DNA from: Tritrichomonas musculus
Taxonomy: Eukaryota > Parabasalia > Tritrichomonadida > Tritrichomonadidae
Reading direction: 5' to 3'
DNA: 64,000 nucleotides
Assembly: GCA_039105265.1 (NCBI GenBank)
Contig: JAPFFF010000005.1
Location: 3,271,501-3,335,500 of the forward strand
Each line of letters begins with the position of its first letter. Position 1 is the stretch's first letter. Below, one piece after another: positions 27,214 to 39,600 of the stretch. The notes under the pieces are model-generated. The model was not told where the DNA came from, searched no databases, and saw only the letters and a list, made by a program, of their open reading frames with translations. The position numbers and the translations under genes are program-made.

Positions 27214-28779
27214 AAAGGTATACAAACTCTTTTCTTTCAATTTGTTGAAAGCAAAAAGTTGGTGATTTTAAGACTTACTAAAATTTTAATAGCATATTTT
27301 AAATCCTTATCATATGTATAATTGTTTGATACTATTTACAACCTGTTTGGTTCATTACATAAAAAATTTAAATTTTAAATCTTTACTTTTTGAAAAATTT
27401 AAAAACCCTAGAAAAGTAGTGATTAAAATATTATTTTTTTATTTTTGAACTTATATTTTTCTATATTATTATATTTGTTTGTTTATAAAATAAAAATATA
27501 TTTAATTAATTAAGAATATGTGGAGATACGAAATGGCAAAAATCGATATTTCAATAATTTCCAAATAATTTCTAATCCCTTCGATACATTTTCCTGTAAT
27601 GATTTTATCGTTTTATATATTTTATTTTACATGAGATATCTCGTTAATTGGAAGATCTATCTAGGATTTATTGAGATAAAGCTAAAATATCAATTTTTTT
27701 GACGGTTTAAGGAGAAAAAAAGGTTAATTTTTTTTTCTGAAGAGGTGAAGTCGTCAATCTAAGCGAATTCAATTTTCTTAAAAAAGGTGAAGTCGTCAAT
27801 CTAAGAGAATTCAATTTTGAATGCATTGAAATCACGATCAAAATTCCCTAAAGATTTAAAATAATAATATATTTATTTATAATCCAATTTTTTGAGAAAA
27901 ATATGGAAAATTAAACAAAAATTATAATTGAGAAGTGAAAATTTTATTATAGTTTTTCTTTCAATTTATGAAAAAATTTAAATAATAATATTTTTAAATT
28001 ACATTTTATTTATATTAAATTAAATATATAATTCATTTTATACATTGAAATATAATATATAATATGAGATATCTAATGATATATTTGATATTTGTTAGGA
28101 TATGAAATAATGAAAAATCATTAAAATTCAGTTACGAAAGTTTTTTTTAATTTGTTGAAAAATTCTCGATATATTTAATCTAAATAGGCATTTTAGATAT
28201 TCATTGAGTTTTACGAAATATTCCATATTATTAAATCATATAAATTATATTGTATAATATAATATTAATTAATTTCTTAAGATATCCACACAATATTTAA
28301 TTTTATAATTTCAGAATGCATTAAAATAATAAAATATATTTATCTTATTTTTATAAATTACATTTCACAATATAAGATATTTAATAATTTTAAAATTTAT
28401 ATTAATATATATAATAACAATGAAATTATAAAATGCAATAATTAAAATGATAATTTTTTTAGATTCTCAAAAAATAATCAAAAATACTATTAATAACAAT
28501 AAATATATATATGTAAACATTTATGTGTATATATTTATTTAAAAAATGTTAATCAAAAAGATTTTTTATTCAAATTAATAAAACAATCATTTCAAAACTT
28601 TTTCAATTTTTAAAAATTTGTAAACTAATCAAAATTAGACAAAATTAAATTTCTTTTTATACTGGAAATTATTAGATAAATTTTTAATATTTATAAATAT
28701 ATATAAATATGAGTATTTATAAAATAAACCAATAATATACAAAAGGTATTGTCCGAAAAAATAGAGTTTGGGTACCTTT
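27214..28779 (+). repeat. Left arm of giant palindrome
   Basis: This 1,566-base arm is mirrored by 29606-31171. Every stretch I compared was identical, and paired positions always sum to 58385, so there is no net insertion or deletion. The arm's own two ends are inverted too: AAAGGTATACAAACTCT outside and AAAGGTACCCAAACTCT inside (other strand). Each arm therefore looks like a complete terminal-inverted-repeat element. A 60-residue open frame at 27520-27702 (copied at 30683-30865) has no family features. Confidence 0.92.
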
Positions 28780-29095
28780 ATATAAAAATGATATATTTTC
28801 AATTCTATTATCAATTTTTGAATATTTTATAAAAAAATTATAAATAATCATATCTCGAAACACCTCGATATTTTTAAAAATAAAGATAATAAATAAATAT
28901 AAGTTTTAACATTGAATATATATTTAAATTTGTGGAATAATTTATATATATCAAATATGTGTCCTTAATTCAAAGATAAAAATGCTTTTTAAATTAACTA
29001 AGTTTGTTTAGTCCTTTTGTCCAGGACTTTGCACAAGTCTAAATAATTAGATAATCTGATTTTATTAAACTTTGTTATTCAAAGTATTTTGACTT

Positions 29096-29129
<34 letters not shown>

Positions 29130-29605
29130 GAGATATTTTTTGCCCGAATCTCTTTTGCCACCAACGGTTAAGGTCAATCTTGACCTTATATCGTTCTTCA
29201 GAAAAAATCGGCTAGAACTTTTTTGCACTTTTGTGAAAAACACCATGAATAGCTTCTCACGCTTTTTTTACGAAAATATCAAAAAAATTATTTTTATTAA
29301 AAAGCAGCTCTAGATAAAATTTCTTCCATCCCGAGTAAGTTATTCGTAATTAGTATCTCATTGTAGTATTTATTAAACCATTTTTTTCTTTTTTTGGTAA
29401 AAAAAATATTAATCAATAGTATTATAGATATCTCTAGACTTGTTAAAAGTCTGAGACAAATGCACTTTTCATGCACTTTTCGTGGACCGAACAAACCTTG
29501 TCAATTTATTTTTATTAATATCTCAAAAAAGAACTCATTTTATGCATATATTTTATAGTTTATTTGTTTATTTTAATTTTTTTGTTTATTTAGTTAGAAA
29601 AATAG
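28780..29605. other. Loop of giant palindrome
   Basis: The 826-base single-copy loop holds a T run of about 28 bases (29100-29128), one copy of the dispersed GGAGATATTTTT repeat, and a GACTTGTTAAAAGTC hairpin near 29435. There is no gene. Confidence 0.8.
29129..29250 (+). repeat. Dispersed repeat GGAGATATTTTT, copy 2
   Basis: This is the second copy of the repeat at 22980-23100, here inside the palindrome loop and behind a long T run. Blocks GAATCTCTTTTG, TATCGTTCTTCA and TTGTGAAAAACACCATGA align with the first copy. Confidence 0.7.
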
Positions 29606-31171
29606 AAAGGTACCCAAACTCTATTTTTTCGGACAATACCTTTTGTATATTATTGGTTTATTTTATAAATACTCATATTTATATATATTTATAAATATTA
29701 AAAATTTATCTAATAATTTCCAGTATAAAAAGAAATTTAATTTTGTCTAATTTTGATTAGTTTACAAATTTTTAAAAATTGAAAAAGTTTTGAAATGATT
29801 GTTTTATTAATTTGAATAAAAAATCTTTTTGATTAACATTTTTTAAATAAATATATACACATAAATGTTTACATATATATATTTATTGTTATTAATAGTA
29901 TTTTTGATTATTTTTTGAGAATCTAAAAAAATTATCATTTTAATTATTGCATTTTATAATTTCATTGTTATTATATATATTAATATAAATTTTAAAATTA
30001 TTAAATATCTTATATTGTGAAATGTAATTTATAAAAATAAGATAAATATATTTTATTATTTTAATGCATTCTGAAATTATAAAATTAAATATTGTGTGGA
30101 TATCTTAAGAAATTAATTAATATTATATTATACAATATAATTTATATGATTTAATAATATGGAATATTTCGTAAAACTCAATGAATATCTAAAATGCCTA
30201 TTTAGATTAAATATATCGAGAATTTTTCAACAAATTAAAAAAAACTTTCGTAACTGAATTTTAATGATTTTTCATTATTTCATATCCTAACAAATATCAA
30301 ATATATCATTAGATATCTCATATTATATATTATATTTCAATGTATAAAATGAATTATATATTTAATTTAATATAAATAAAATGTAATTTAAAAATATTAT
30401 TATTTAAATTTTTTCATAAATTGAAAGAAAAACTATAATAAAATTTTCACTTCTCAATTATAATTTTTGTTTAATTTTCCATATTTTTCTCAAAAAATTG
30501 GATTATAAATAAATATATTATTATTTTAAATCTTTAGGGAATTTTGATCGTGATTTCAATGCATTCAAAATTGAATTCTCTTAGATTGACGACTTCACCT
30601 TTTTTAAGAAAATTGAATTCGCTTAGATTGACGACTTCACCTCTTCAGAAAAAAAAATTAACCTTTTTTTCTCCTTAAACCGTCAAAAAAATTGATATTT
30701 TAGCTTTATCTCAATAAATCCTAGATAGATCTTCCAATTAACGAGATATCTCATGTAAAATAAAATATATAAAACGATAAAATCATTACAGGAAAATGTA
30801 TCGAAGGGATTAGAAATTATTTGGAAATTATTGAAATATCGATTTTTGCCATTTCGTATCTCCACATATTCTTAATTAATTAAATATATTTTTATTTTAT
30901 AAACAAACAAATATAATAATATAGAAAAATATAAGTTCAAAAATAAAAAAATAATATTTTAATCACTACTTTTCTAGGGTTTTTAAATTTTTCAAAAAGT
31001 AAAGATTTAAAATTTAAATTTTTTATGTAATGAACCAAACAGGTTGTAAATAGTATCAAACAATTATACATATGATAAGGATTTAAAATATGCTATTAAA
31101 ATTTTAGTAAGTCTTAAAATCACCAACTTTTTGCTTTCAACAAATTGAAAGAAAAGAGTTTGTATACCTTT
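29606..31171 (-). repeat. Right arm of giant palindrome
   Basis: This is the reverse complement of 27214-28779, of the same length. The match breaks off sharply at both sides (28780/29605 and 27213/31172). Confidence 0.92.
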
Positions 31172-31661
31172 TTTTATATTAATAATTGTTCTCCTTAATT
31201 AATAGTATGCGTTAAACATTTCGCTTTACAAAACTCATGCTTTAATATAATGTTGTTACGTATGATTCCCATCCTGCTCACTTTTCCAATTTGTAACATT
31301 ATCAAAATATAACTTTTAAATAATCGCATTGTTACAATATTCATTTGAATTTCTGTAAATATTACTATCATTACTTGATATCGAATATTTCTTCGTCTTT
31401 TATTACATTAATTTTTCAAAAAAATTATTCAATTTACAAAAAAAAAAAAAAAAAAAAAAAAATATTTTTTTCAAAGTTTATAGCATTTTTGAAAGATAAT
31501 TCTGTTATTTCTTTCTTTTCTTTCAATTTTTTATAGTATTTTCTCTTTCCCCAAAAAACAAATAATTATTCTATATCAATAATTACCAATTTTTTTACCA
31601 AAAAGTTCATTTATATGTTTAATAAATTAGTATTTATTATTTAATTTAATTTAATTTAAAT
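31172..31661. other. Intergenic, nothing recognised
   Basis: AT-rich spacer with an A run of about 23 bases at 31439-31461. No gene or repeat was supported. Confidence 0.55.
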
Positions 31662-33266
31662 TTACTGATTGTAATCATTTTTGTCTGAACGTAAATTTTT
31701 TTGATTATCTTGACGACTTCTAATCCCACAACTTCGACAGCAAGAATGCGAAATATCACGAGAATTGAAGGCACAATTGCATTTTTTAACATTGTTTTTA
31801 TTTATGTCAGAAATCTTTTTTATGAAACCTGTGAATGCGTAAAAACTTTCACTTTTTGATAGCTTGTATTTTAAATTTTTGACAGGTAAATTGAATGTTT
31901 CTAAAATCAAATATGCAATATCTTGATTTGAAAAAATAGACTTGCTTCCGTATATTTCTCCATTTATACTAATATCACATCCAAATGATGATCTTCTAGA
32001 ATTCACTAAATTATGAACAATTTCGCTTTCTATTCTTTACATTAGTTTAATTTTATATTCATTTTTGATAAAAACATCTAAATTGTGTTTGAATTTTGCT
32101 TTCAATCGCATGAGACCAAAGTGGTGTTCGATAGGATTACTTCCTAACCTATTTAAATTGATATTTCCCTTGTACAAATTGATGAATGAGTTAATACTTA
32201 TACAAGTTGATATCATATCATCTGCAAAGTTTCGATCAAACATAACAACACAAGATGTGTTTACCTGTTGTAAACAAACATTTCCACTTTTTTCCATAAG
32301 ATCTTTATAAAAGCATAAATAATTTGCAACGATTTCTAAGAAATCCACTCTTTGATCATTGGTTAATGCGTCATCAGAAAGTGATACGATTAGTAATGAA
32401 TATGGAATAAAGTATGCTGACATAGAATGCATCTCTAATTGTAAAAGAAGATCCAGATTTTCTAAAGAAAATAGCCTAATTGGTAAATCATCATGCATCT
32501 TTGCTATTCTGGAACGATCCAAAATTTCTGTTGGTAAATTTAATATTTCTTTAACTGTGCTATTTAATTGAATATGCTCTGAATCTTTTTGTAACAAACG
32601 AACATTATGAGTCAAAAGCTTATAACGACCACGTTTTATGATATGAAGAGGATCACTGATATATAGATGCTTTCCAAAATTTAAAATTGGTCGTTCTTTA
32701 ATACAATTCCATCTTTTAACATTATCCGTTATTAATTTATGATACATTGTATCACCATTTGATGCAAAAGAATATACTGAAAAATTCATTTGTTTCAGCT
32801 TTTTTGAAATTGTGTATAATGTTTCAACTTGTTTTTGTGTTGCTTTTCCTGAAGTAGCTGATTGAACATAAACCGTGAAACACCTGTAGTAGGAGTTAAT
32901 TGGTTGAAATTGGTAAACAAATGCACTATTTATTGTTATGTTTTTTAATCTTTTGATCAATTCTTCCTGCTCTTTAACGACATTTTTTACCTTTGATTAA
33001 TCATCAGAACTCAATTTAATGTTTCCAATAATGCCAGTTACATTTCCTGTATTGTCTACCTTAATATACGGATCAAGTAAAAGAGCATCAACTGCCAAGA
33101 CTCCTGGAATTATTATTGATTTGTTTATATCATTATCTTCTCTATAATTCTCACAAATATCGTTTAAGTTATCTAAACTAATAATTTTATCAGGATTCAA
33201 TTTCGTTTGTTGTTTCATAAATGCATTGAGTGTATTATAATGTGAGAGCAATAAATTACTAGCCAA
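31662..33266 (-). pseudogene. P-element-like DNA transposase, one frame with two stops
   Basis: One frame runs from 33266 to 31662 and is broken only by two TAA stops, at 32997-32999 and at about 32037-32039. Motif order follows the P-element type catalytic fold: VYSFASNGDTMYHKLI (first acidic region), LYISDPLHIIKRGRYKLL (the DPxHxxK helix) and LGSNPIEHHFGLMRLK (the late Glu region). A Cys-rich CNCAFNSRDISHSCCRSCG lies near the end. It looks young, as most of about 530 codons stay open. No terminal repeats were located. The superfamily is inferred from motif pattern. It lies head to head with the DDE_1 relic at 33390-34620. Confidence 0.55.
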
Positions 33267-33389
33267 TATTACTAGTTTAGATAATTAAAAATTCATAAAA
33301 ATATCACTATTAATGATTAAAGTTTTTGTATGATGCTGAAAAACAGTTTTGATGGTAAAACATGCCACTTTTTACCGGCTCATTATTAA

Positions 33390-34620
33390 TAATGAAAAGC
33401 AAAAAAACATTTGGACGTTCTCATAGAAAGTATCATTTATATCCAATGAGAATTGGAGAACTAAAAAAAAGATTTTTTCAATTAAAGAATGATCCATGGG
33501 TTGACGACAGAAGAATCAATACTATGCTAGCAACATAATTCACAATGCCGAGGATAACAGTCTCAAGATATACAAAAAAATGGGGTTCAAAACCAAAATA
33601 CGATCCAACTGACACAAGTATCCATTGACAGTTCCATAGAATATTCAGCAATGATCAGGAAGCCAGTATAGTTGATTATATAAATCAAAACTACATAAAA
33701 CCGGGGAATTACTTCTAGATATTTATGTTTCAAACATTAATTTTTGATGCTTATGATGATGTTTATACTGATCAGATAGATCTTCCAAGATTTAATTGTA
33801 GTCCTGGATTTATTAGTGACTTTAAAATAGAAATATTATTTCTTCTCGAGCTGCACATTTTCGTCAAAGACCATTAGGTATTAGAGAAGAAAAATTAATC
33901 ATAAAAATAGAAACTTTTAAAAAACAAATTAGAGACCTAATTGAAAAAGTTAGAAATTCAGAAGATGAAGTGGTTGTTAATTGTGATGAAACAGGATTCT
34001 AAATTTTACCTACAAGTATTAAGACGTGGGCTTTCAAAAATACCAAAAATATCTCAATAAACGTATTAGACTCAGATAAAGACCGCATTTCAGTAATGGC
34101 AAGCATTACCTCGCACAATGAGAAATTACCATTATTTATTATCGGAAAAGGAGAGTGTATAGAAGAAGCAGAGGAACAATTAGGTGAAATGTTATATGAA
34201 AATACTTTTACATTTTCTCCATAATCATACATGAATTCAGAATGCTACTGTCAATATTTAGAATTTTTAAGGAGCCAATATAAACAAAATCAAATCATAA
34301 ATTTAGTACTAGATAGTTATAGTTCTCATACTTCAAAAGCAGCTATACAAAAAGCAAAATCTTTAAACATTAAATTAATATTTATACCAAGTCATTTAAC
34401 AGATATCTTACAACCGCTTGATGTAGCTATATTTGCACCTCTCAAATCAATTACTAATTCAAAAATTAAAAGGTTACTCATCGATCCAAAGAAAAAAACA
34501 ATTGGGATGCCAATATCAGTCAAATTCTTACAACAAGCATGGAAAGAATTATCAGATTCTGCTCTAGATAATGCATGGGCACAATATATATAATCAAACA
34601 TGACAAAAGATTTCTTATAT
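33390..34620 (+). pseudogene. Decayed DDE_1 (pogo-type) transposase
   Basis: The catalytic half is readable in one frame from about 33850: VVVNCDETGF, then SVMASITSHNEKLPLF, LVLDSYSSHTSKAA and IPSHLTDILQPLDVAIFAPLKS. The last two Asp are 35 residues apart, as in the intact copy at 24198-25775, but the sequences differ widely, so the two belong to different lineages. Stops follow CDETGF and fall before MNSECYCQYL, and the N-terminal part is broken by further stops and at least one frameshift. A 120-residue piece (34231-34593) is still open. Confidence 0.8.
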
Positions 34621-34825
34621 AACAAATTCACAATATTTCAACAAATACTTGCATGAATATTACTCAATTATTTATCACATCGTTACTTTTATTTTATATT
34701 TCTTTTTTATTATTACTCTTCTTTTTAATATTCAAAAAAAAAAAAAAAAAAAAAAAATGCAATCTTTATTTAACATTACTCTTTTGTTTTATAATTATCA
34801 TACCAAAACAATACTCATTTGTAAC

Positions 34826-35031
34826 ATTTACATCTGATAGTTCATAATTCATCATTTTTGGAAATTTCTTTTATTAATATGGATCAATTTTAATTTCATG
34901 TACATTTCACCTTATTTTTATAGTTATTTTCTACTTTTTACTTACTCCAGAACCTAGTACCTCGAGAGGAGGTGGTGGAGGTGGAGGTGGAGGTGGATAA
35001 AAGACTAAATTATGAACTATCAGATGTAAAC
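34826..35031. repeat. Inverted pair enclosing a GGAGGT array
   Basis: TTTACATCTGATAGTTCATA at the left is mirrored at 35008-35031. Between them lies a stretch of about ten GGAGGT/GGTGGA units (34970-34998), which is purine-rich on the plus strand and could form G-rich structures. Confidence 0.7.
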
Positions 35032-35034
35032 TAG

Positions 35035-35205
35035 TTCGTGTTGACGCTAGGGCCATTACCGTAGCGTGGCCACCGCGGAAACCGACTAGTATATACTACT
35101 CGGGCAGCCCATTTTGCCCGTAAATTTGCCCCCGCATGCCCGAGCGGTACGTTAATTTCGGGCCCATTGCCCGCCTGGTGCCTGTTTCCCATCCCTAGTT
35201 TTTTT
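35035..35205. mobile_element. GC-rich element end, CTAGGGATGGG type
   Basis: This patch is far richer in G and C than its surroundings and full of GCCCG and CGGGC words. Read on the minus strand it begins CTAGGGATGGGAAACAGGC, which resembles the start of many hAT-type non-autonomous elements. No matching opposite end was found, so it may be a truncated element or foreign fragment. Confidence 0.4.
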
Positions 35206-35959
35206 AAGAAAAAATCAATTTAGAAATGAACGAGCCGATAAAAGTTTTAAGTTTTTTTATATGTTCTTCATTTTTTTATTTATTAGAAAATAAAATAAAA
35301 AAAAAGGCCATGTTTTTCGAGTGGATTTGGAGATCTTATATGATGTTATCAATTTTTTGTATAGTTCATATCATTGATGATATGAAATTTATAATTGACC
35401 AATAAAGATGAAATTTTTTTGACCAAAAAGGTTAATTTATTTTTTTATAGTATTTCTTCCAAAGACACAAATAAACTCAACAAAATAACTAAATAAGAGT
35501 AGTTTACAAAACAATTCTTAGGTATATCCCAGAGCAACGTGGAAAAGTAAACCATGCAAAGATAATTATTTTAGAATGTCTTTTCCTAAAGCTCAAACAA
35601 ATTCAAAAAACTCACTAAATAAGATTGTTTTACAAAATAATTCTTTTATTAATTCCAGTACGTTTTATTTTTCTTATAAACAAATGAATTATCGATAGTT
35701 TTTTCATCTGCCAACTATGTGCTGGAATTTGTACGATAGTTATTTTGTAAATCGCTTTTATTTAGTAAATTTGGCGAATTTGCTTGAGTTTTAAGAAAAA
35801 ATATTAAAAATGAATAATCTTTGCTTGGTTTGCTTATCCATGATGCTTTATAATCAACAATAAAAAGGGAAAAAGTGATTTGAACGAATTGGGAATAGAA
35901 TTTTTAATATCAATATGAAGAAAATTAGAAAACAAATTCCTGCATAAACTCATAATTTT

Positions 35960-36420
35960 CAAATACAAAGTTCGTTCTTTCAATTTTGAGCCATTAAATA
36001 GCCCATTTTTCAATTTTGAGATTAAGTCTAAGCTTTTCAATTTTGAGAAATCATAAGTCTTAGCTTTTCAATTTTGATAATATTGAATTTTTCACCTCTA
36101 ACTGGTTTTATATTTGACTAGGTAAAAAATAATCTATGAATATCTCAGTAATTATAGAATATATTCATAATATTATTATACATTTTTTATTATAAAGCAA
36201 TTTTATATTATGGTTCATTTTTATATATAAAACTAAATGAATATAACAATTTCGGCATCTGTTTGATATTCTGGCTCCAAAGCCTTTCAAACAATTGATA
36301 TATAATCAAATAATAAAATGCATAATTATTATAAAAAAATACTTCATATTCAAATACTTTTCCCTATAAAAAAATTCAAAGAAAAAGAGTGTTAATACGT
36401 TTAGTGCCTCTCAATTAACA
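35960..36420 (-). repeat. Dispersed repeat, copy in inverse orientation to 45240-45660
   Basis: The TTCAATTTTGAGCCATT, CACCTCTAACTGGTTTTATA and CAAAGCCTTTCAAACAATTG blocks are mirrored in the same order at 45240-45660. The copies are about 9 kb apart and clearly diverged but colinear. There is no coding frame. Confidence 0.8.
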
Positions 36421-36645
36421 AACAATTTTTATTCAGAAAAATAAAAATAGAAATCTCTCAAAAATAGGAGTATAAAATTCTTACCCATTAAAGTACATTC
36501 TTAGTTTCAAAATTTAAATAAAGAAATTATGATCAAAATTACAATATTTCGTCAATTTCTCTACATGAATACCTCTCAAAATAAAAATAAAATTCAAACA
36601 TTAAATAAATAACATTTTTAAACAAACAAAAACAAAAAATATAAA

Positions 36646-39600
36646 TTATTGAGTATTTGGTATCTTTGAATAATCCAAGAAAACATGTCCATCATTTTCA
36701 TTATCAGGTACAACAAGAGCCCTAACGATAGCCGCGCATTTATGTTCACCATAATCATCGAGATATCTTGCAGCCTCATCAAATCTTTTCAATCCTAACA
36801 AAAAAGGAACAACTTGATGTTTTCTTTTATTTTCGTTGAAATAATCGACAATCAAAGAGATTGCCTTTTCTTTCTCTTTTTCGGGTCCATCTAATAATAA
36901 TCTTGTTGCAAGGACAGCAAACTCGATCTCGCCGGTAACCACGAATCTTTCGACAGCTCTAAAATCGTATTTTCCAGAGAAAAATATGATATCTGTAGTG
37001 TCTTCGTCGACTCCGTTTTCAAGTAGAACATCGAGCATCATCTGAAAATTTTCTTCGTTCAATTGCAAGGCAGAAAGTGCGACCTTCAGCATGTTTTTTG
37101 TATGATTTCCATCTTCGGAGACACCTACTGTCAAAAGTCGAGACAAAGTTCCATCATCGTCGCCGCTCAATTTTTGGTAAATTGCTTGGCGACGGTTAAG
37201 CGGTTGTGGTTGGGCCTCGCCTAAAATTTCGGCAAAGCTTCTTAGGTAATAAACAAGATGACTTTTATTCATGTTTATTCCGTAGCAGAAAGGGTCGTAC
37301 ATTTGACTGACGCTTCTGAGAAGGTCGCTTAAATAAAAGAGCGATAGTTGGTCGGCCAAAAGTGACACCAAAGAAACGTCGATGTGAGTGTCAATGCTGG
37401 CCGGCGGCGATGGCGGCAGCTGGCTTGCGGCGTGCTGGATCATTGATGCCGACGACTTGGACGAGAAGTCAATCTGTGAAGATGAGATTGCGTTCGATGT
37501 CGTTGACGAGTTGTAGCTAGAATTGTAATTGTTTGATATTAGATTCAAATTTCGTGACACTTTTTCGGTTAATTTCAATTCTTTTTGTTCGAGCTCTTCT
37601 TCCTTCTCTTCGAATTCTTTCTCTTTCTCTTCAACTTCTTCTTGCTTGGCCACGTTTTCATTCAACTTTTTCACTTCTTTCTCAATTTTGAGCTCGCTTT
37701 CACTGTCAATTTCATCGTCGTCTTCCTCTTCAGAACTGGTGGAAACGTCCATCTCTTCGTTGGCAAACATCGAGTTGCTCGAGTCAAAACTGGAGGACAA
37801 GTTCAATGAGACTTCTGAATCTTTCGCTGCGCTGTTCGAAGTGCGAGTAAGCATCGATAGCAATGCGGACGATGGATGAGCTACTATGAATGGTGAAGGT
37901 ATGCGACCACGTTTCCCCTCAATTATGTCGGTCTTCATGCGATTCTTGAGGTCTTCAAAAGTGCAGATATCGTTCCTCACTTCGTGATGAGGAGTGTCAA
38001 TCTTAACTCGGTCTTCAAGGCTGTAGAAGGAGAAGCATCGCGAGCCGATAATGTTGACAAAGATGATGCTGTTTGAAACGTAATCGCAGCACTTAACTCT
38101 CTGTTTCTCTTTGGGAAAAATTATTTTCGATTTTCCACTTTTTGAGAGGACGACGATACCAACATTTTCTGAGCGTTGTTGGTCGCCTATAACAATACAG
38201 GTCGTGCCATCATTCGCTACTCGTAGACATGTTACTCTCGTCATCTTGCCTAGGGTTTCAATAAAACCTTCAAGTTTGTGTGGTTCCTCGTTGTTGGTAG
38301 AGGTAAGAGTCGAATTATCATATCCAATGGAATCTACTGAAAGCTTTCGAACATTGCTCGCTTCAAGGTTATATGAATCAGTTGACATCTTCCGACTACC
38401 TTCAGAATCAAGTGAATCAACCGACATTTTTCGACCTTCTCTAGATAAATATTTTTTGTTTGCATTATCATCGTTTTTCACTTTAACTATGCCGATTTCC
38501 CCGTTTTCAAGAATAATAAGGTGAAATGTAGGTGTAAAAGAATGAGCAATCATTGGTGTATACCTCAATACACTGTGATACTGATATGAACAGATCAATT
38601 CAAAAGTAATCGAATTGTCTGATGATGATAACGACGACGATGGTGGAGACACAGGAGGTGCCGGCAAGATGGAGCAGATGTCAATTCTGTCCTTGTAGAA
38701 AATTGTGATCTTATCATCATTACCTGCTTCATCAATGAATGAAACTGCAGCCGGTTCAGGAAGAATGACAACGCTTGAATTTTGAAATAGAAGTGGTTTC
38801 GGTGTCTCCGATTGAGTAACCTTGAAAAATACAATAGTCGAATTGCCAATTGTTGCTGCAAAATATTTCTGATTCCTGTGGACTATGAAACGTATTGAGA
38901 GATCATTGTTGACAAGCGTTGAGTAGTATGATGTGAACAAAGGATTCATCAGTGCAGCTGGGGTGAAATTGTTTGTCGAAGAAACCAAAATCGAGCTAGA
39001 TATCATGTTGTTTGATGATCCATTGACTATCATTTGTGGAGATGACATATTTGTGCCACTATCTTGGCCGCTTCTTGCTATTTCGCTTAATTTAATATTT
39101 GAATTCTCAGAGTTTTCAGAATTCAAATTCAATTTCAAGTTGCTGCTGTTGTTAATTGATGTAGTGGCACCAATTGCTGAAGCTTGCTTCAATGAATTTG
39201 GTGTGGATGGCCTGAAATCGTTTGGCTTCTCAAGGAACAAGAATTCAAGCTGAGGTTTTAAGATTGATAAGAGTTCTCTTCTTTCATAATTGAAGTAGAA
39301 AAGTTTGTGTTTATTGTCTTGGCATCTAGCTGAAAAAATAAGGTCTGTATCAGTTATCCATTCAATTTGAGTAACAAATAAGATTCCATTTGAAACACGA
39401 TTTGATGAGTTAGCGTTAAAATTCGAAGTAGAGCAATAATTTCTGTTATAGTTGTGGTTCAAGTTGATGTTGTAAACAATTGATAAATCGGTCATACAGG
39501 TAATTTGTGGAGCTAGATATAAAAACAGGTTATTCGTGGGGTTATAAGGTTGTGTTTTTGAATGAGCGACGATAAAAGCATAGAAAGAACTATTTACAGC

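Larger units (their letters stand above)
34621..36645. other. Intergenic repeat region
   Basis: It holds a 25-base inverted pair (34826-35030), a GC-rich patch (35035-35205), a weak inverted repeat at about 35550-35800 and one copy of a dispersed repeat (35960-36420). No gene is visible. Confidence 0.5.

Noticed and set aside
27520-27702. 60-residue open frame, copied exactly at 30683-30865
   Set aside because: It is duplicated only because it lies in the palindrome arms. It has no domain features, no initiator-like sequence, and a composition like random AT-rich DNA.
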